A stretch of DNA of 64,000 nt from Chrysopilus asiliformis (GCA_964034945.1 OZ035960.1:66867936-66931935); one strand, 5' to 3'; shown: positions 21,490 to 31,912, counted from the first letter of the stretch. Made by a program: numbers and translations. The notes: a model not told the origin generated them from the letters alone.

Positions 21490-22967
21490 TCTCCCCCCTT
21501 TAGATCAAAATTCTCCTGAATTTTCTTCTGTTTGAAAATGCCAAAATCAGGACTTCCTATTGAAATTTTTAATTTGTTGTTTCTTTTCTTTATTTTTATA
21601 ACAATTACTGTAATGCAAATTATTGCCAGGATGACTGTTGAACTAATTACATAATTGACATTCTTATGCCATTTTAATATTTTAAGATGTTTTAAATTCT
21701 CAATGTTATTAATTTTTATCTCTTCAAAATTAGGTAATTTCGTAAAATTATATTTTTCATTTTCGTAATATAGGAATCTTTCTTTAAATTGTATGTTCTT
21801 ATTGCTAAATGTTTCGTTCAATATTCTAATCGTACAATTATTGATTACTATTAAAAAATTCCCGTTTAATTTAATTTTCCTGTCGTCACAATTATTAATT
21901 AGTTCTTCGTTATTCATATTTTTGCAAATTATTGTGCTTTCGTCTATAATTTTAATTTCTGTTCTATTATTTTCATTTAGTTTACAATTTTTGTTAGAAA
22001 TGCAATTTTCGCTTGCTTTAAGATCTTTCAAATATTGAATGTTGTTTGTGAATTTGTATCTAGTATTGTTAGTTTCGATTACATATTCATCATCCATTAT
22101 TATTTCCATATTGTCTTTATTTGATATAGCTGTAATTAATTTTAAATCTACTCTTTGATAAGTACTTGGAATTTTTATTGCAATTATTATTGTGTCATTT
22201 TTATGTTTTAACATTCCTACTTTAATATTTTTTAATTTATAAAAGTCCAGGTCTGTTTCCTTTATTTCCGTTGTTGTTAACAAATTAGGATTTACTAGAC
22301 CGTGTTTTGTTAATACAATATTTTCAATAATTTGATTTATCTTTTCTTCTAAAATTTTTAGTTTGATAATTTGCTCTAGTTTTAGTTGTTGTAAAATTAA
22401 TCTCTCATTTTCTGTTAAATCTTGGTATATTTTATTTATTTGATTTCTATCTGATTCTATTATTTCTTTTACATATTGGATATTTTGATCAAAATTAGAG
22501 TTTATTTCAATTTGTTTGTTTAAATTATTTGCTACATTAATAATATTTTCTTCTGTTATTTTCAGTTGTTCTGTTATTTGTTGTCGGTCGTTATCGTCCA
22601 TGGTACCAAAAAGCCAGTTTTGAAAATGTCCACCTATATTTATTAGTCCTCTTTTTTGTCTTACTGTTTTACCTGATTCTATCGTTGATACCTTTGCGTA
22701 AAGTGTTTCAATTTCTTTCCTAATTATTGGGTCCGAATTCGTTTTTAATCTTTTGGCATTTTCTTCGAATAAACCAATTGTTTCTTTAATTTCACTAATG
22801 TTTATAATATGAAGGATTGTTTTCGTTTCGTCAATTATTTCTGTCTGTCCCATATTAATAACTGTGTATCCGTTCTCAGTTGTTAGTTGGTTGATTATCA
22901 GTGTTGCTTGGGTTGGTTGCAGTACTGTCAGTGTCATGAGTGTTAGAAATGCTAATGTTATCGTCTG
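21426..22967 (-). CDS. env: env, envelope protein of the errantivirus
   Basis: The open frame runs 503 residues from the first Met (22937), but the hydrophobic stretch continues upstream and a good splice acceptor (TATTTACAG) lies at about 22959. The protein is therefore probably made from a spliced RNA, as in gypsy. Seen in it: a probable signal peptide at the N-terminus, a basic cleavage site RQKR near residue 95 followed by a conserved fusion-region motif (GHFQNWLFGTMD), long coiled-coil-like helices, several N-glycosylation sites, a transmembrane helix around residues 425-447 and a cytoplasmic tail. This is the insect errantivirus envelope family related to baculovirus F proteins. The frame overlaps the end of pol by about 60 bases. 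It reads through the polypurine tract and stops inside the 3 prime LTR. No break was seen. Confidence 0.85.
   Translation of the reverse strand, partial: QTITLAFLTLMTLTVLQPTQATLIINQLTTENGYTVINMGQTEIIDETKTILHIINISEIKETIGLFEENAKRLKTNSDPIIRKEIETLYAKVSTIESGKTVRQKRGLINIGGHFQNWLFGTMDDNDRQQITEQLKITEENIINVANNLNKQIEINSNFDQNIQYVKEIIESDRNQINKIYQDLTENERLILQQLKLEQIIKLKILEEKINQIIENIVLTKHGLVNPNLLTTTEIKETDLDFYKLKNIKVGMLKHKNDTIIIAIKIPSTYQRVDLKLITAISNKDNMEIIMDDEYVIETNNTRYKFTNNIQYLKDLKASENCISNKNCKLNENNRTEIKIIDESTIICKNMNNEELINNCDDRKIKLNGNFLIVINNCTIRILNETFSNKNIQFKERFLYYENEKYNFTKLPNFEEIKINNIENLKHLKILKWHKNVNYVISSTVILAIICITVIVIKIKKRNNKLKISIGSPDFGIFKQKKIQENFDLKGGEVTYPLPPDSNLSKSLNPIFP
21490..21503 (-). other. Polypurine tract
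   Basis: On the element strand AAAGGGGGGAGAG lies directly before the 3 prime LTR, the primer for plus-strand DNA synthesis. It is also coding sequence for the env tail. Confidence 0.85.
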
Positions 22968-25900
22968 TAAATAGTCGAGGTCGTTTTATGTTTATTGGGT
23001 GTTCTCTACTTAATTCTTTAAGTCTATATCTAGGTTCGTTTTTGTAATAATTTCGTTTGTAATTTTTTACTGGGATTACTCTTCTATTTTCAATGTAACT
23101 TTCCCTATCCTGATTTAATTTATTGGTTCGCTTTTCTTTTTGTTGTTCTATTCTATTAACTAGGCTTGTAGAGTTAGTGTTCATTGCTTCTTCTGGAGTC
23201 ATTTTAATTGTGGAATGATATCTATTATTATAGTTTTGAACTGCCCTATGAATTTTTTGAATTAATGTTAAGTCTAAATTTCTCAATGTCACTAATTTTT
23301 CTTGCAATGTAGAGTGGAATCTTTCGAGGTCACTGTTCCCTGTGTGAGTATTGGGTTTGGTTAAATGTAATTCTACTTCTTGTTCTCTTAGGAATTCTTT
23401 GAGATTTTCTGATTTGAATTCGTTGTCTGCTATAATTTTCTTAGGTTTCCCAAATTTCGTGAACTGTTCTTCTAAGATTTCTATTTTTTTTGTCCAATTT
23501 CGGTTGGGGAGGTGATAAACGTAAGCTTTCTTCGTTAATTTGTCAATAAGTGTTAGGAATGGTTGTTTAGTGAAGTAAAAAATGTCTGTATGCAATATTT
23601 CGTTTGGTTGTTGAGGTGTTTCACTTTTTAGAAATTTTGGTTTGATTGGTTTCCTTTCATACTTTGTTTCTAGACAGGTTTTGCAGTTGTTTATGATTTT
23701 TGTAATTTCTCGTATTAATTTCGGATAATAAATTTTGTTTTTCAAACTATGGTACGTTTCAATTATTCCGCTGTGCATGCTTTCTTTGATATGGTACTGT
23801 GAAATTTGCTTATGGGCTTCTTCTAGGGTTGGCATTTCTCTAGCTCTTAGGGTAGCTTTAATAAATTTTATTTCCCTGCGGTTACTAAATAGTTCTATCA
23901 ATACTTGTTGGATTTTATTAAACTCGGGGTATGATAGTTCTGTGAAAATTCCTGTTATCCCTGGTTTTATGAATCTTTTCATTAAGTCTATCCAATATTC
24001 CCTACTTTTAGTCATGTCTACATAAATTATTCGCCTATTGTGTAATATTTCTATTTCTTTATCTGATTCATTTGTCAATATTAATTGTGTTTTGTATTTA
24101 TTTCCTATTGTCTCTTTTATAGGAATATGGTCTAGTTGTTGCTCTTCTTGAGAGTGTACTGTGGCATTATCTGTTAGATTGTTAACCGAATTATTATCCC
24201 GATTATCTTCGATTTCGTTTGTATTTTCTGGAATTCTACTTAAGAAATCTGCAACTTTATTCTCTTTTCCTTTTAAGTATTCTATTTCGAATTGGTATTC
24301 TTGTAATTTTAATAACCATCGTTGCGTTCTTTGGCTAAATTCTTTTCCTGTGAATTTCTTATTTAAATATTTTATGGGCAAATGGTCTGTGATTATTTTA
24401 AATTTCTTTCCCCATAGGTACGGTCTAAAGTAAGATACGGCCCAGACAATTGCTAGGAATTCTTTGTCTGTGACAGAATAATTTTTCTCGTGATCGTTTA
24501 GTGATCTAGAAGCGTAACATGTGGGTTGCCCTTCTTGTGTGAGCACTGCTCCGATTGCATAGTTACTTGCATCGGTAAAAAGTGTGAAACTTTTTGTGAA
24601 ATCTGGAAATTTCAATATTGGGTATTTAATGATGTTTAATTTGAGAGTTTCGAATGCTTGGATGTATTCGGGGTCGTTAATATTTATCTTTGTTCCTTTT
24701 TTTAGATATTTAATTATGGGACTAGCGATTTTCGCGTAATCTTTCACAAATTTTCTGTAGTATCCAGTGACACCAAGGAAACTTTTTATTTGTTTTTCTG
24801 TCTTGGGTAATGAAAAATTTTCTATACATTTTACTTTGTTAGGGTTAGGTTTCATTCCCTCAGCTGTTAGGACATGGCCTAAGAATTCTGTATTTTTTTT
24901 CATGAATGAGCATTTATTGAACTGTACTTTCAAATTGTGCTCTGCCAATCTTTTAAATATTAATTTTAGGGATTCAATGTGCTCTTTTAGATTTGTTGAA
25001 AATATCAAAATATCTAAATATACTACGCATATTTTATTGATGTATTCTCTAAGGATTTCATTCATCAATCTTTGGAACGTTGCCGGGGCATTTTTTAATC
25101 CGAACGGCATTCTAATGAATTCGTATAATCCATTGGGTGAAATAAATGCTGTTTTGTGAATATCGTTTGGGTGCATTTTTATTTGGTGGTAGCCTTTTGC
25201 GAGATCGATGGAGGAAAAATACTGTGATCTACCTAATTTATCTAAGATACTGTCTATATTTGGAAGTGAGTATTTATCGTCCACTGTTATTTCATTTAAC
25301 TTTCTGTAATCTACACAAAGTCGGAATTTTTGTTGACCTGAATTATCTGGTTTTTTTGTTACTACTACTATTGGTGACGCGTATCGACTATTAGATTTCC
25401 TAATTATGCCTTGTTTTTCCATTTCTTCTATTTGTTTTCGTACTTCTTGTTCATGTTTAGGAGGAAGTCTATATAGTTTGGCATTAATTTGTTGATCTGT
25501 CGTAGTTTTTATTTCGTGTGTAATTGATTCTGTGTTAGTCAATTGGTCTCCATCTTTATAGATTAGATGTTTATTTTTTTTCAATAAATTTTGAATTTCA
25601 TGTTTTTCTTCGTCGTTCAAGTGACTAAGGTCTATTTCTTTTTCTTCTGGGTTTAATTCGAAGCAATCAAAAGTTGTTTCGTTTTTAGAGGTGTAAAGGG
25701 GTATTTTTGCATTATTATTTAAAGTTAACGTTTTATTGTAAAAATCAAGCGTTTTAACAATTGTCTTTAACAAGTCCATTCCCATAAGGAAGTCATAAGG
25801 TTTATTTTCTAAATCTCTTTTGTACCATTTTATTAAGGCATTTTTACCATAATTGAATTCTTTGGGTGCTGGTGTAGTTATTCTGTCTACTATTTCGGTT

Positions 25901-26080
25901 GTTATGTTATTAATTGTTTGTAATTTCATTGTAACCGTTTCTAATATTTTAAATTTACTACAATTTACGCTGCTCGCGTTGACAATGCTCATAGTGGAGC
26001 CTGTATCTACTAGTGCTTTGAAAGTTTCGTCGTTTATAGTAATGTCAATGAAAATCTTGTTTCCGAGGCTTAGTTGAGAA
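22876..26080 (-). CDS. pol: pol: protease, reverse transcriptase, RNase H, integrase
   Basis: A frame of 1038 residues from the first Met. The real pol frame opens further upstream, overlapping the end of gag at a run of eight T residues (26079-26086), which suggests a -1 ribosomal shift. Order: aspartic protease (VDTGST, just upstream of the first Met), RT (FRLCVDYRKLN, LAKGYHQI, FIRMPFGLKNAPATFQ), RNase H (LFTDASNYAIGAVL, TDKEFLAIVW), zinc-binding His/Cys region and integrase with Asp in HTDIFYF, Asp in IADNEF and Glu in DLERFH. The odd point is the RT active box, which reads VVYLDILIFS: one of the two adjacent aspartates normally present is absent, as if one codon were lost. Everything else is open, so reverse transcription by this copy is probably defective. 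Confidence 0.9.
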
Positions 26081-27059
26081 AAAAAATTTCCTCAATATTA
26101 TGTACTTCTTCTTCATAGTTTTGCATTGTACTGTTAGTGGATATTTGATCGATTTCCATTGGTTGGGGATTTTGTTGGGAATTTCTAATTTGGCCAGATA
26201 CGTTAAATATTGGTTGTCGATTTTGACCTGAATTTGGATTTGGTCTGAAATAATTGTAATATGGTCTGTTTGTTTGTCTAAATTGTTCTGAGGGTCTGTA
26301 AGGGTATTCTGGATTAGGTGGTCTATTATTTTGTCGTTGGGTTTGATTATAATTCCTAACTTGCTCTACGTTCGGTTTAAAATTATTGTGACCATAATTT
26401 GTGTTTGATCTATGGAAATTTCTATATTGATTGTTTTTATGATAGGTTAAAAATTCTTTTTCTAAGTTTTGATCATCGTATCCAATATAACTATGTAAAG
26501 TATTTTTTATTTGGTGGATATCAAATAAATTTCTAATTTCTCTAGCGAGATTACCCGCTACAATTTGTTTTATTTTATTTATTAATGAACTATACAATGA
26601 GAGCTTATTTTCATTTGGGTTCATTTCGTACATCACGAAACTATTGATCTCTTGTGTTATTGCTTCTATTCTATAGCATAAATCATTAACTGAACTTACT
26701 CTAATTGTGTTGATTTTCCTGCAGATGTCCTTGTAGCTGCACTGTGGTCGGAAATGTTGCTCTTTTGCCTCTTCCCAATTCTGTGGTTGGTTGTTCAACA
26801 GTAGTTCTTTGGCCCTGCCGATTACCTTGATGTTGTAGATTGTTGTCCAATGATCCTGTCGTTGGTTCTCCTGGGTGTTCTCAAGGTGTGTTCCCACGAC
26901 GCTCAGGAACTGTGTTAGTTGGTCCCGATCACCACTGAATTCTTTGATATGTGCTACCTCCTTGAATATCCTGCTGGTTTGGCTCATCTCATTTGGGTTG
27001 GCTCGAACTGTCAATGCCTCCAAGGCTTGTGTTAACCTCTCTGTTAGTGCTACATCCAT
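26070..27059 (-). CDS. gag: gag, structural protein of the errantivirus
   Basis: 329 residues, starting MDVALTERLTQALE. The capsid-like part is helical (residues 40-190). The C-terminal third is rich in Asn, Gln, Arg and Pro and has no CCHC knuckle, as in gypsy-group gag proteins, which bind RNA through basic stretches. It ends within the pol overlap at 26070. It forms the particle that packages the element RNA. Confidence 0.85.
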   Translation of the reverse strand: MDVALTERLTQALEALTVRANPNEMSQTSRIFKEVAHIKEFSGDRDQLTQFLSVVGTHLENTQENQRQDHWTTIYNIKVIGRAKELLLNNQPQNWEEAKEQHFRPQCSYKDICRKINTIRVSSVNDLCYRIEAITQEINSFVMYEMNPNENKLSLYSSLINKIKQIVAGNLAREIRNLFDIHQIKNTLHSYIGYDDQNLEKEFLTYHKNNQYRNFHRSNTNYGHNNFKPNVEQVRNYNQTQRQNNRPPNPEYPYRPSEQFRQTNRPYYNYFRPNPNSGQNRQPIFNVSGQIRNSQQNPQPMEIDQISTNSTMQNYEEEVHNIEEIFFLN

Positions 27060-27249
27060 TTCGAAGTCGTTATCTAGGATGTGGCTCCAAAACTTTAATG
27101 ATTTGTCTCTTTTAGCAATTTTGAAAGTTGTTTCCTTTTCTTGATGTTGGTGGTTAATTCTTTTCCTTTTTTGGTGAATTGGTAACTTTCACGTTTGGTT
27201 CACTTAATTTTTTTTTTATCTTGCTTGCTTTGTAGATTAATCACGATTT

Positions 27250-27512
27250 TGAACTTTCACTGATTTTTAGTTGAATTTCTACTGATTTTTAGTAGCTTTT
27301 GAATATTTGTTGGTTTTTTCGTTAGATTTGAACATTCACTGATTTTTAGTTGAATTTCTACTGATTTTTAGTAGCTTTTGAATATTTGTTGGTTTTTTTT
27401 CGTTAGATTTGAACATTCACTGATTTTTAGTTGAATTTCTACTGATTTTTAGTAGCTTTTGAATATTTGTTGGTTTTATTTCGTTAGATTTGAACATTCA
27501 CTGATTTTTAGT
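27250..27512 (-). repeat. 80-base tandem repeat in the errantivirus leader
   Basis: About 3.1 copies with a period of 79-81 bases, each containing TTCACTGATTTTTAGTTGA and GAATATTTGTTGG. They lie between the PBS and gag, in the untranslated leader (27060-27725). Their role is unknown; leader repeats in gypsy are binding sites for an insulator protein, but the sequence here is different. Confidence 0.85.
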
Positions 27513-27725
27513 GAAACTGTTTGTTATTATGCGATTATTTTTTCACTTTCACTGTTTTTAGTTGGATTGTTTCACCGATTGTAGTTTGTGATTTTTTATA
27601 ATTCACTGATTTTTAGTGGATTTATTTATTTTTTCACAATATGCACATCAGAGAACAAAACAACGAGAAAAAAATATTGAGCGATTTGACTCGTTCTCAT
27701 ATGGATCCTTCAAGTTTTAGAAGAA

Positions 27726-27742
27726 TCCTACCGACTGCGCCA
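27726..27742 (-). other. Primer-binding site, tRNA-Ser type
   Basis: On the element strand TGGCGCAGTCGGTAGGA directly follows the 5 prime LTR. The same sequence is used by 17.6/297/gypsy-group elements, which prime from tRNA-Ser. Confidence 0.85.
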
Positions 27743-28102
27743 GATAAATATTTGGTTTATCCCAAATATAAAAAAAACAATTTTTATTTTATTTGATTCA
27801 CTTTATTATAATCACTAAATTACAATCCAGTCGTTCTGACTCTAACTTTTAAACTAAACTAAGAATTCTTATGATAACTTATTTTACCTGTCAACGGTCA
27901 TCTGATCTGTTTGTTTCGACTAATGCAACGTTTGCGTCTTTTGAATTCGCGTTTTCCAAAGTCTGGGAATATTTTAAGGAATGCTACGTTTGCGTCTTTT
28001 TCAGATAAGGTTTTGTGGGAAAATTTTATATGGGTGAATTATGGGAAAATTGGGTTAAGGGATTTTGATAAGTTACTGTCTGGCGGAAGCGGGTATGTAA
28101 CC
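27742..28102 (-). repeat. 5 prime LTR of the errantivirus
   Basis: A 361-base copy of the LTR, followed on the right by the TGCA duplication and the rest of the hAT gene. It should hold the promoter; no clear TATA box was picked out. Confidence 0.9.
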
Positions 28103-28106
28103 TGCA

Positions 28107-29630
28107 CTACATCAATGTCGACAACTTAGAAAGAAAATCAATGGCCATAGCTTGTCGAAGATTTAAGGGAACTCACACTTATGACCGCATCACCGGGTTG
28201 CTTCAGGACATAAATTCAGATTTTGGGTTGGACACATCAAAAATTGTGGCAACGGTAACCGATAACGGCTCAAACTTCGTGAAAGCATTTAAAATGTTTG
28301 GAGTTCAAACGCAAAATCTTACTTTAGAGTGCATTAATGACCCGACTACGAACATTGATAATGATTCTGACAACGAGAACGAAACTAGTACCATTTTCGA
28401 AGAAGATCCATTATTTATCCCAGTTGAGCCGATCTTAAATGAAAACATTTACCTGCCTGAGCATTTCAGATGTTGTGCGCATACACTTAATTTATGTGCA
28501 AGCACCGATGTTGAATTTCTTTTTCAGAACAAATCAACCCCATTAGCAAATATGCATGACAGTGTGATAAAAAAGTGTAACCTTTTGTGGAACGCCGCAA
28601 GGCCGTCCTAAATCTGCTGAAATCATTCAACTCATACTCGGACATACTTTAAGTAGGCCTGGAGCAACTAGGTGGAACAGTCTCTACGATTCTTTACAAC
28701 AAATTGGCAAAATAAAGGAAAAAAACTTAGAGTTACACAGGACATTGGGACTCAAAAATCCTCTTACGGCCAATTTATTCACTAGGAGTTAAATCGCCTT
28801 AACTCCCTTAACTCACCTTTAACATGGAAAATAAGGTTAGCTAACTCCCTTAACTCACTAACTCGGCTTAACTCCTAGTGAATAAATTAGGGGTTAGAGA
28901 CTTTGAGTTTGATTACCTTGAGGAGTATGTGCTATGTGCAGCTCCCTTGGCCAATGCCCTTGATATACTCCAAGGAGACGATACATATTATGGCATTGTT
29001 TTACCTTGTCTATTAGCGATGCGTAAAAAACTACAAAAACTGTCCAAACAGAAATTAAAATATTGTGAACCACTTATCAAAGAATATATAAAAAGTGTAG
29101 AGATAAGATTTCACCATTTTTACACTATTTCGAATCAACAAGCCGAGAGATCCGTAATTGCAGTGTTATCATACCCTCGTTTCAAAAATAAGTGGTTTAA
29201 CTGCATAGAACCACTTTACCACGGAAAATCGTTACACATCTTCAAAACAGCAATTTCTAAAGAGATATCCTCGACGATTTGTATGGAAACAAAAAACGAA
29301 ACAATTACTTCCACAAAAAAATATGAAGATGACTTTTTTGACTTTGACTCAGACTCCGAAAATGAGTCAGGAAAGAACCCAAGAACCGCTGAAATTGTTA
29401 TTTCAAACTTTTTGGCCGAAGAAAGTCGAGATATTAATCTTTTACATCGTTATCCAGAAATAAAAAATGTTTTTATAAAGTATAATACACCATTACCCTC
29501 CTCAGGTCCAGTTGAAAGGATGTTCTCGTACGCTACCATGACAAACGTTCCAAAATCTCACAAATTATCCGACGAAATGTTTGAAAAAAGAGTAATAATG
29601 AAAAACAACTTAAATTATTCTAAATTATAA
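28107..29630 (+). pseudogene. hAT transposase, C-terminal part
   Basis: Continues the frame cut at 21126. Seen: RITGLLQDINSDFGL, VATVTDNGSNFVKAF (second catalytic Asp), RCCAHTLNLCAST (the CxxH of hAT), GATRWNSLYDSL, and at the end the hATC dimerisation block with SSGPVERMFSYA and a stop at 29630. Two breaks are independent of the retroelement: a one-base frameshift near 28607 (NAARPS then stop) and a 117-base MITE at 28772-28888. The copy was therefore dead, or died, in more than one way. Confidence 0.85.
28772..28888. mobile_element. 117-base MITE inside the hAT gene
   Basis: The outer 21 bases are inverted (AATTTATTCACTAGGAGTTA and complement). The inside repeats TTAACTCCCTTAACTCAC and related TAACTC units. 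It interrupts the hAT frame between LTAN and LGVRDFEF. Confidence 0.8.
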
Positions 29631-29749
29631 AATTTTTTATTTGTTTTAGTTTCATCTGTTTTAAGCCCGAAAAAATAAAATTTTATATAAACAAATTTGT
29701 TTTATTTGTGTGTTTGGATTAGAAAACATTTTCCAGCATCAATATTTTA

Positions 29750-29915
29750 TACAATAAAAGCTCCTTTTGCGGACACATTCTATAGGCGATCAATTCCCTT
29801 AAACGAACACATTTCCTAGACCAAATTGGCAAATCCAACTTGTTCTGATAAACGGACTTCTCTCACAACCGGACATAAATCTTGTCCCGTGAGTGTCCGC
29901 TTAGGAGAACTGTAA
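29750..29915. repeat. Probable pogo/Tigger-like relic
   Basis: AGTGTCCGCTTAGGAGAACTGTAA, read in two parts, and several GTCCG / CGGACTTCTCTCA motifs resemble the ends of pogo-type DNA transposons, whose termini carry repeated TGTCCGCTTA boxes. No transposase is left. The assignment is by resemblance only. Confidence 0.3.
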
Positions 29916-30760
29916 TTTGTCATTTCATTTACGTTTTTCCTACAAAAATATCAAATGTAAACATATCATGACTTCATGAGTCGGTCTCCATCATGAATAC
30001 AATATTTACCTTTATAGAGGGTTAAAATCAATCATAAAAGTTAGTTTTTCAATCATGATTATGATTAAAAGTAATCAACTACAATCAAAGTAACGAATGA
30101 TTAATGACTAACAAATTCAATCACAAATCAAAAAAAGTATGATTGATTTTTTCAATCATTAGTTTTCAATCATTAGTCAGATTGAATTTTGCCCAACACT
30201 GGTAAAAATATCCCCAACAGTTGGCTCAATAACCAAGTTGTTTCGTTTGACTCGTTTGCGTTATGTGCGCTATTGCGCTACTAAAAATTTTATTCGCGTA
30301 TTAGCGCACATAGCGCAGTATACTGTATCAACGCAATGGCGCAACGCAGCGTTGCGTTACCCATGTCTATACCGGACGTTATTCCACCAAACAAAAAAAT
30401 ACGGGTAACTTTTTTTAAGTCCCTAACAACATCCAAATGAAAAAAGTTAAAAAAACAGAGGTGACTTCCAAGCTCCATACAAGTCGAGTATGAGTTGGTG
30501 TGGAATTCACCCTAGTCAAAGTGCGTTTTTTGCAATCCCTCGGATTTCGGTAAAGTAAAATTTTTCCCTTTTTTCTTCAATACCTTTCATTTGAGGTACC
30601 ACACACCCCCTTACCACCCCCAGAAGAAAGTTTCATACAAAGTTTTTGGACCCCTGGAGTGGGCGAGGGGCGAGCGACGGGTAAAAATATCCATTTTGGA
30701 TAGAGGTTGCTTCCCCCTCCCCCCATCTATACAGCGAAAATTTAGGATTTTAGGTTATTT

Positions 30761-31104
30761 TTCGCTTATTTCAAATTCTATTAATTATCGAAACAAGAAA
30801 GCGAAATTTATCAAAACAAACAATGATACATGGCAAAAACGTTTTAAGTATCTATAACTTCAATCTACTTAAAATCGCTCACTTAATCCTGTGGGAAAGC
30901 AACACCGCATATAGACAACCAAGGTATGCTATGAACTCAAATCTGACGTTTCGTTGCAACGTCACTTGTGCCGATTAGTTCGTCAAGTTCAGAAGGAATT
31001 TCGTTTTGTGGATGGTTATTTAAATTTTTGTGCGATCTAAATAAGATATTTGTAAATTAGTGGACTGATTACATTAAATAGTGATCAATAAATATAAAAA
31101 TTAA
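30761..31104. other. No recognised feature
   Basis: AT-rich sequence between the family C arm and the first CAGACGGA-repeat element. No frame or repeat family recognised. Confidence 0.5.
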
Positions 31105-31912
31105 TTAAAAACATAACAAAAGCTATAATTGCCAGCAATTATTGGAAACCCGTATGGTGATTTCAGTGAACATTTGTATCAAAATTCCATTTTGAAGTGA
31201 AATTTGTTTTTAAAAATTACTCTGTGTAATGTTTTATTACTCTATTCTTCATACTAATTTTGGTTTTCTAACTTACTATACATTATAAGTAATTATTTAC
31301 AATATATTTTTTAACTACTGCGAACTTTCTCAGTCAACAAACATAACAAAGGCTATAATTGCCAATCTGGCAATCATTGGAGACCCGTATGGTGATATTC
31401 GTATCAAAATTCGAACAGTTATACCAAAATTCCACTTTGAAGTCAAACTTTCCAATAAGATTTTTTTAAAATTTATTCAAATCGGATTTTGATGTATGGG
31501 AGTTTTATGTAGAATCACATCCTAAATAACTTTTGTTCTTGGACTTTTTTGATAAGATACACCGTTTTTGAGATATTCACAAAAAACGATTTCGTTCGTA
31601 TGGGGGGTACCCCCCCTAATGGTCCATTTTTACCCATTAACGAACTTAGCCTCGCATTTTACGAAAAACGAATCTTTGCAAAATTTCAAGTCTCTAGCTC
31701 AATCCGTGCGCCCGCAATCCGCGCCACAGACAGACAGACGGACGGACGGACGGACGGACAGACGGACGGACATGCAAAAATTAAATATTTTTGTCCTTCT
31801 AAACACACTGGTGTAATTCATTTTTTTGTGCGATGATGGGATCTTGGCGTTACAAACGGTAAGGCAAAGTTAATATACCCTTTGGTTTCACCATACGGGT
31901 ATAAAAACAATT
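31105..31912 (+). repeat. Interspersed repeat family D, one complete and one partial copy
   Basis: A diverged left end at 31105-31200 is followed by a full copy at 31341-31912. The family starts ACATAACAAAAGCTATAATTG and ends CCATACGGGTATAAAAA; ACCCGTATGGTGA near the start is the complement of TCACCATACGGGT near the end. The inside carries a GACGGACAGACGGA microsatellite, ATACCCTTTGGTTTCACC and two copies of ACACTGGTGTAATTCAT-type sequence across the family. It is noncoding; the DRQTDGRTDGQ frame is the microsatellite. It is probably a MITE-like nonautonomous element; superfamily unknown. Confidence 0.75.

Larger units (their letters stand above)
21127..28102 (-). mobile_element. Errantivirus-type endogenous retrovirus (gypsy group), nearly intact
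   Basis: A 7.0-kb LTR element on the - strand with gag, pol and env, a primer-binding site, a polypurine tract and TGCA at 21123-21126 and 28103-28106. The two LTRs (363 and 361 bases) differ, as far as I can align them, only by two single-base indels, so the insertion is young. Group features are a PBS matching tRNA-Ser, env with a basic cleavage site, and LTR ends that are not TG...CA. It is old-copy type material in an insect genome; one catalytic residue of its reverse transcriptase is missing (see pol). Confidence 0.9.
20172..30201 (+). mobile_element. hAT transposon, interrupted by an errantivirus
   Basis: Ends CAGTGTTGGGC and GCCCAACACTG, the classic hAT start, with GTAAAAAT on both sides (20164-20171, 30202-30209). 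About 3.05 kb of it is hAT sequence; the rest is the retroelement at 21127-28102. The subterminal 150 bases on both sides are filled with short AGTCATAATTA-like repeats, typical of transposase binding regions. Confidence 0.9.
19759..30369. mobile_element. hAT-type MITE (uninterrupted length ~580 bases) hosting a hAT transposon
   Basis: The left end TAGGCATGGGTAACGC is mirrored by GCGTTACCCATGTCTA. An 8-base duplication TACCGGAC lies at 19751-19758 and 30370-30377, and removing the insert restores the foldback arm around it. TIRs starting TAG with an 8-base duplication fit hAT. The own sequence (19759-20171 and 30202-30369) is rich in GCGCTGATACAGT and AGCGCA repeats and is noncoding. Confidence 0.85.
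17640..30760. mobile_element. Outermost foldback layer (family C), split by nested elements
   Basis: Left sequence 17690-17870 (blocks CTATCCAAAATGGGTA, CGTCGCTCGCTC, TTTCATAC/AAAGTTT and ACTTTACCGAAATCCGAGG) is mirrored at 30525-30730. Left 18240-18390 is mirrored at 30378-30510 (ATTTGGATGTTGTTAGGGAC and complement). Between them lie an internal hairpin, a long inverted repeat and the 10.6-kb nested insertion. Related single arms occur at 46000-46215 and 47876-48000. The left end is close to GTTCAGTTTAGCGACAATG; the right end lacks that tip. Noncoding. Confidence 0.6.

Noticed and set aside
23735..25394. Plus-strand frames of 80-130 residues over pol
   Set aside because: Antisense shadows of the AT-rich pol gene; no domain, no start context.
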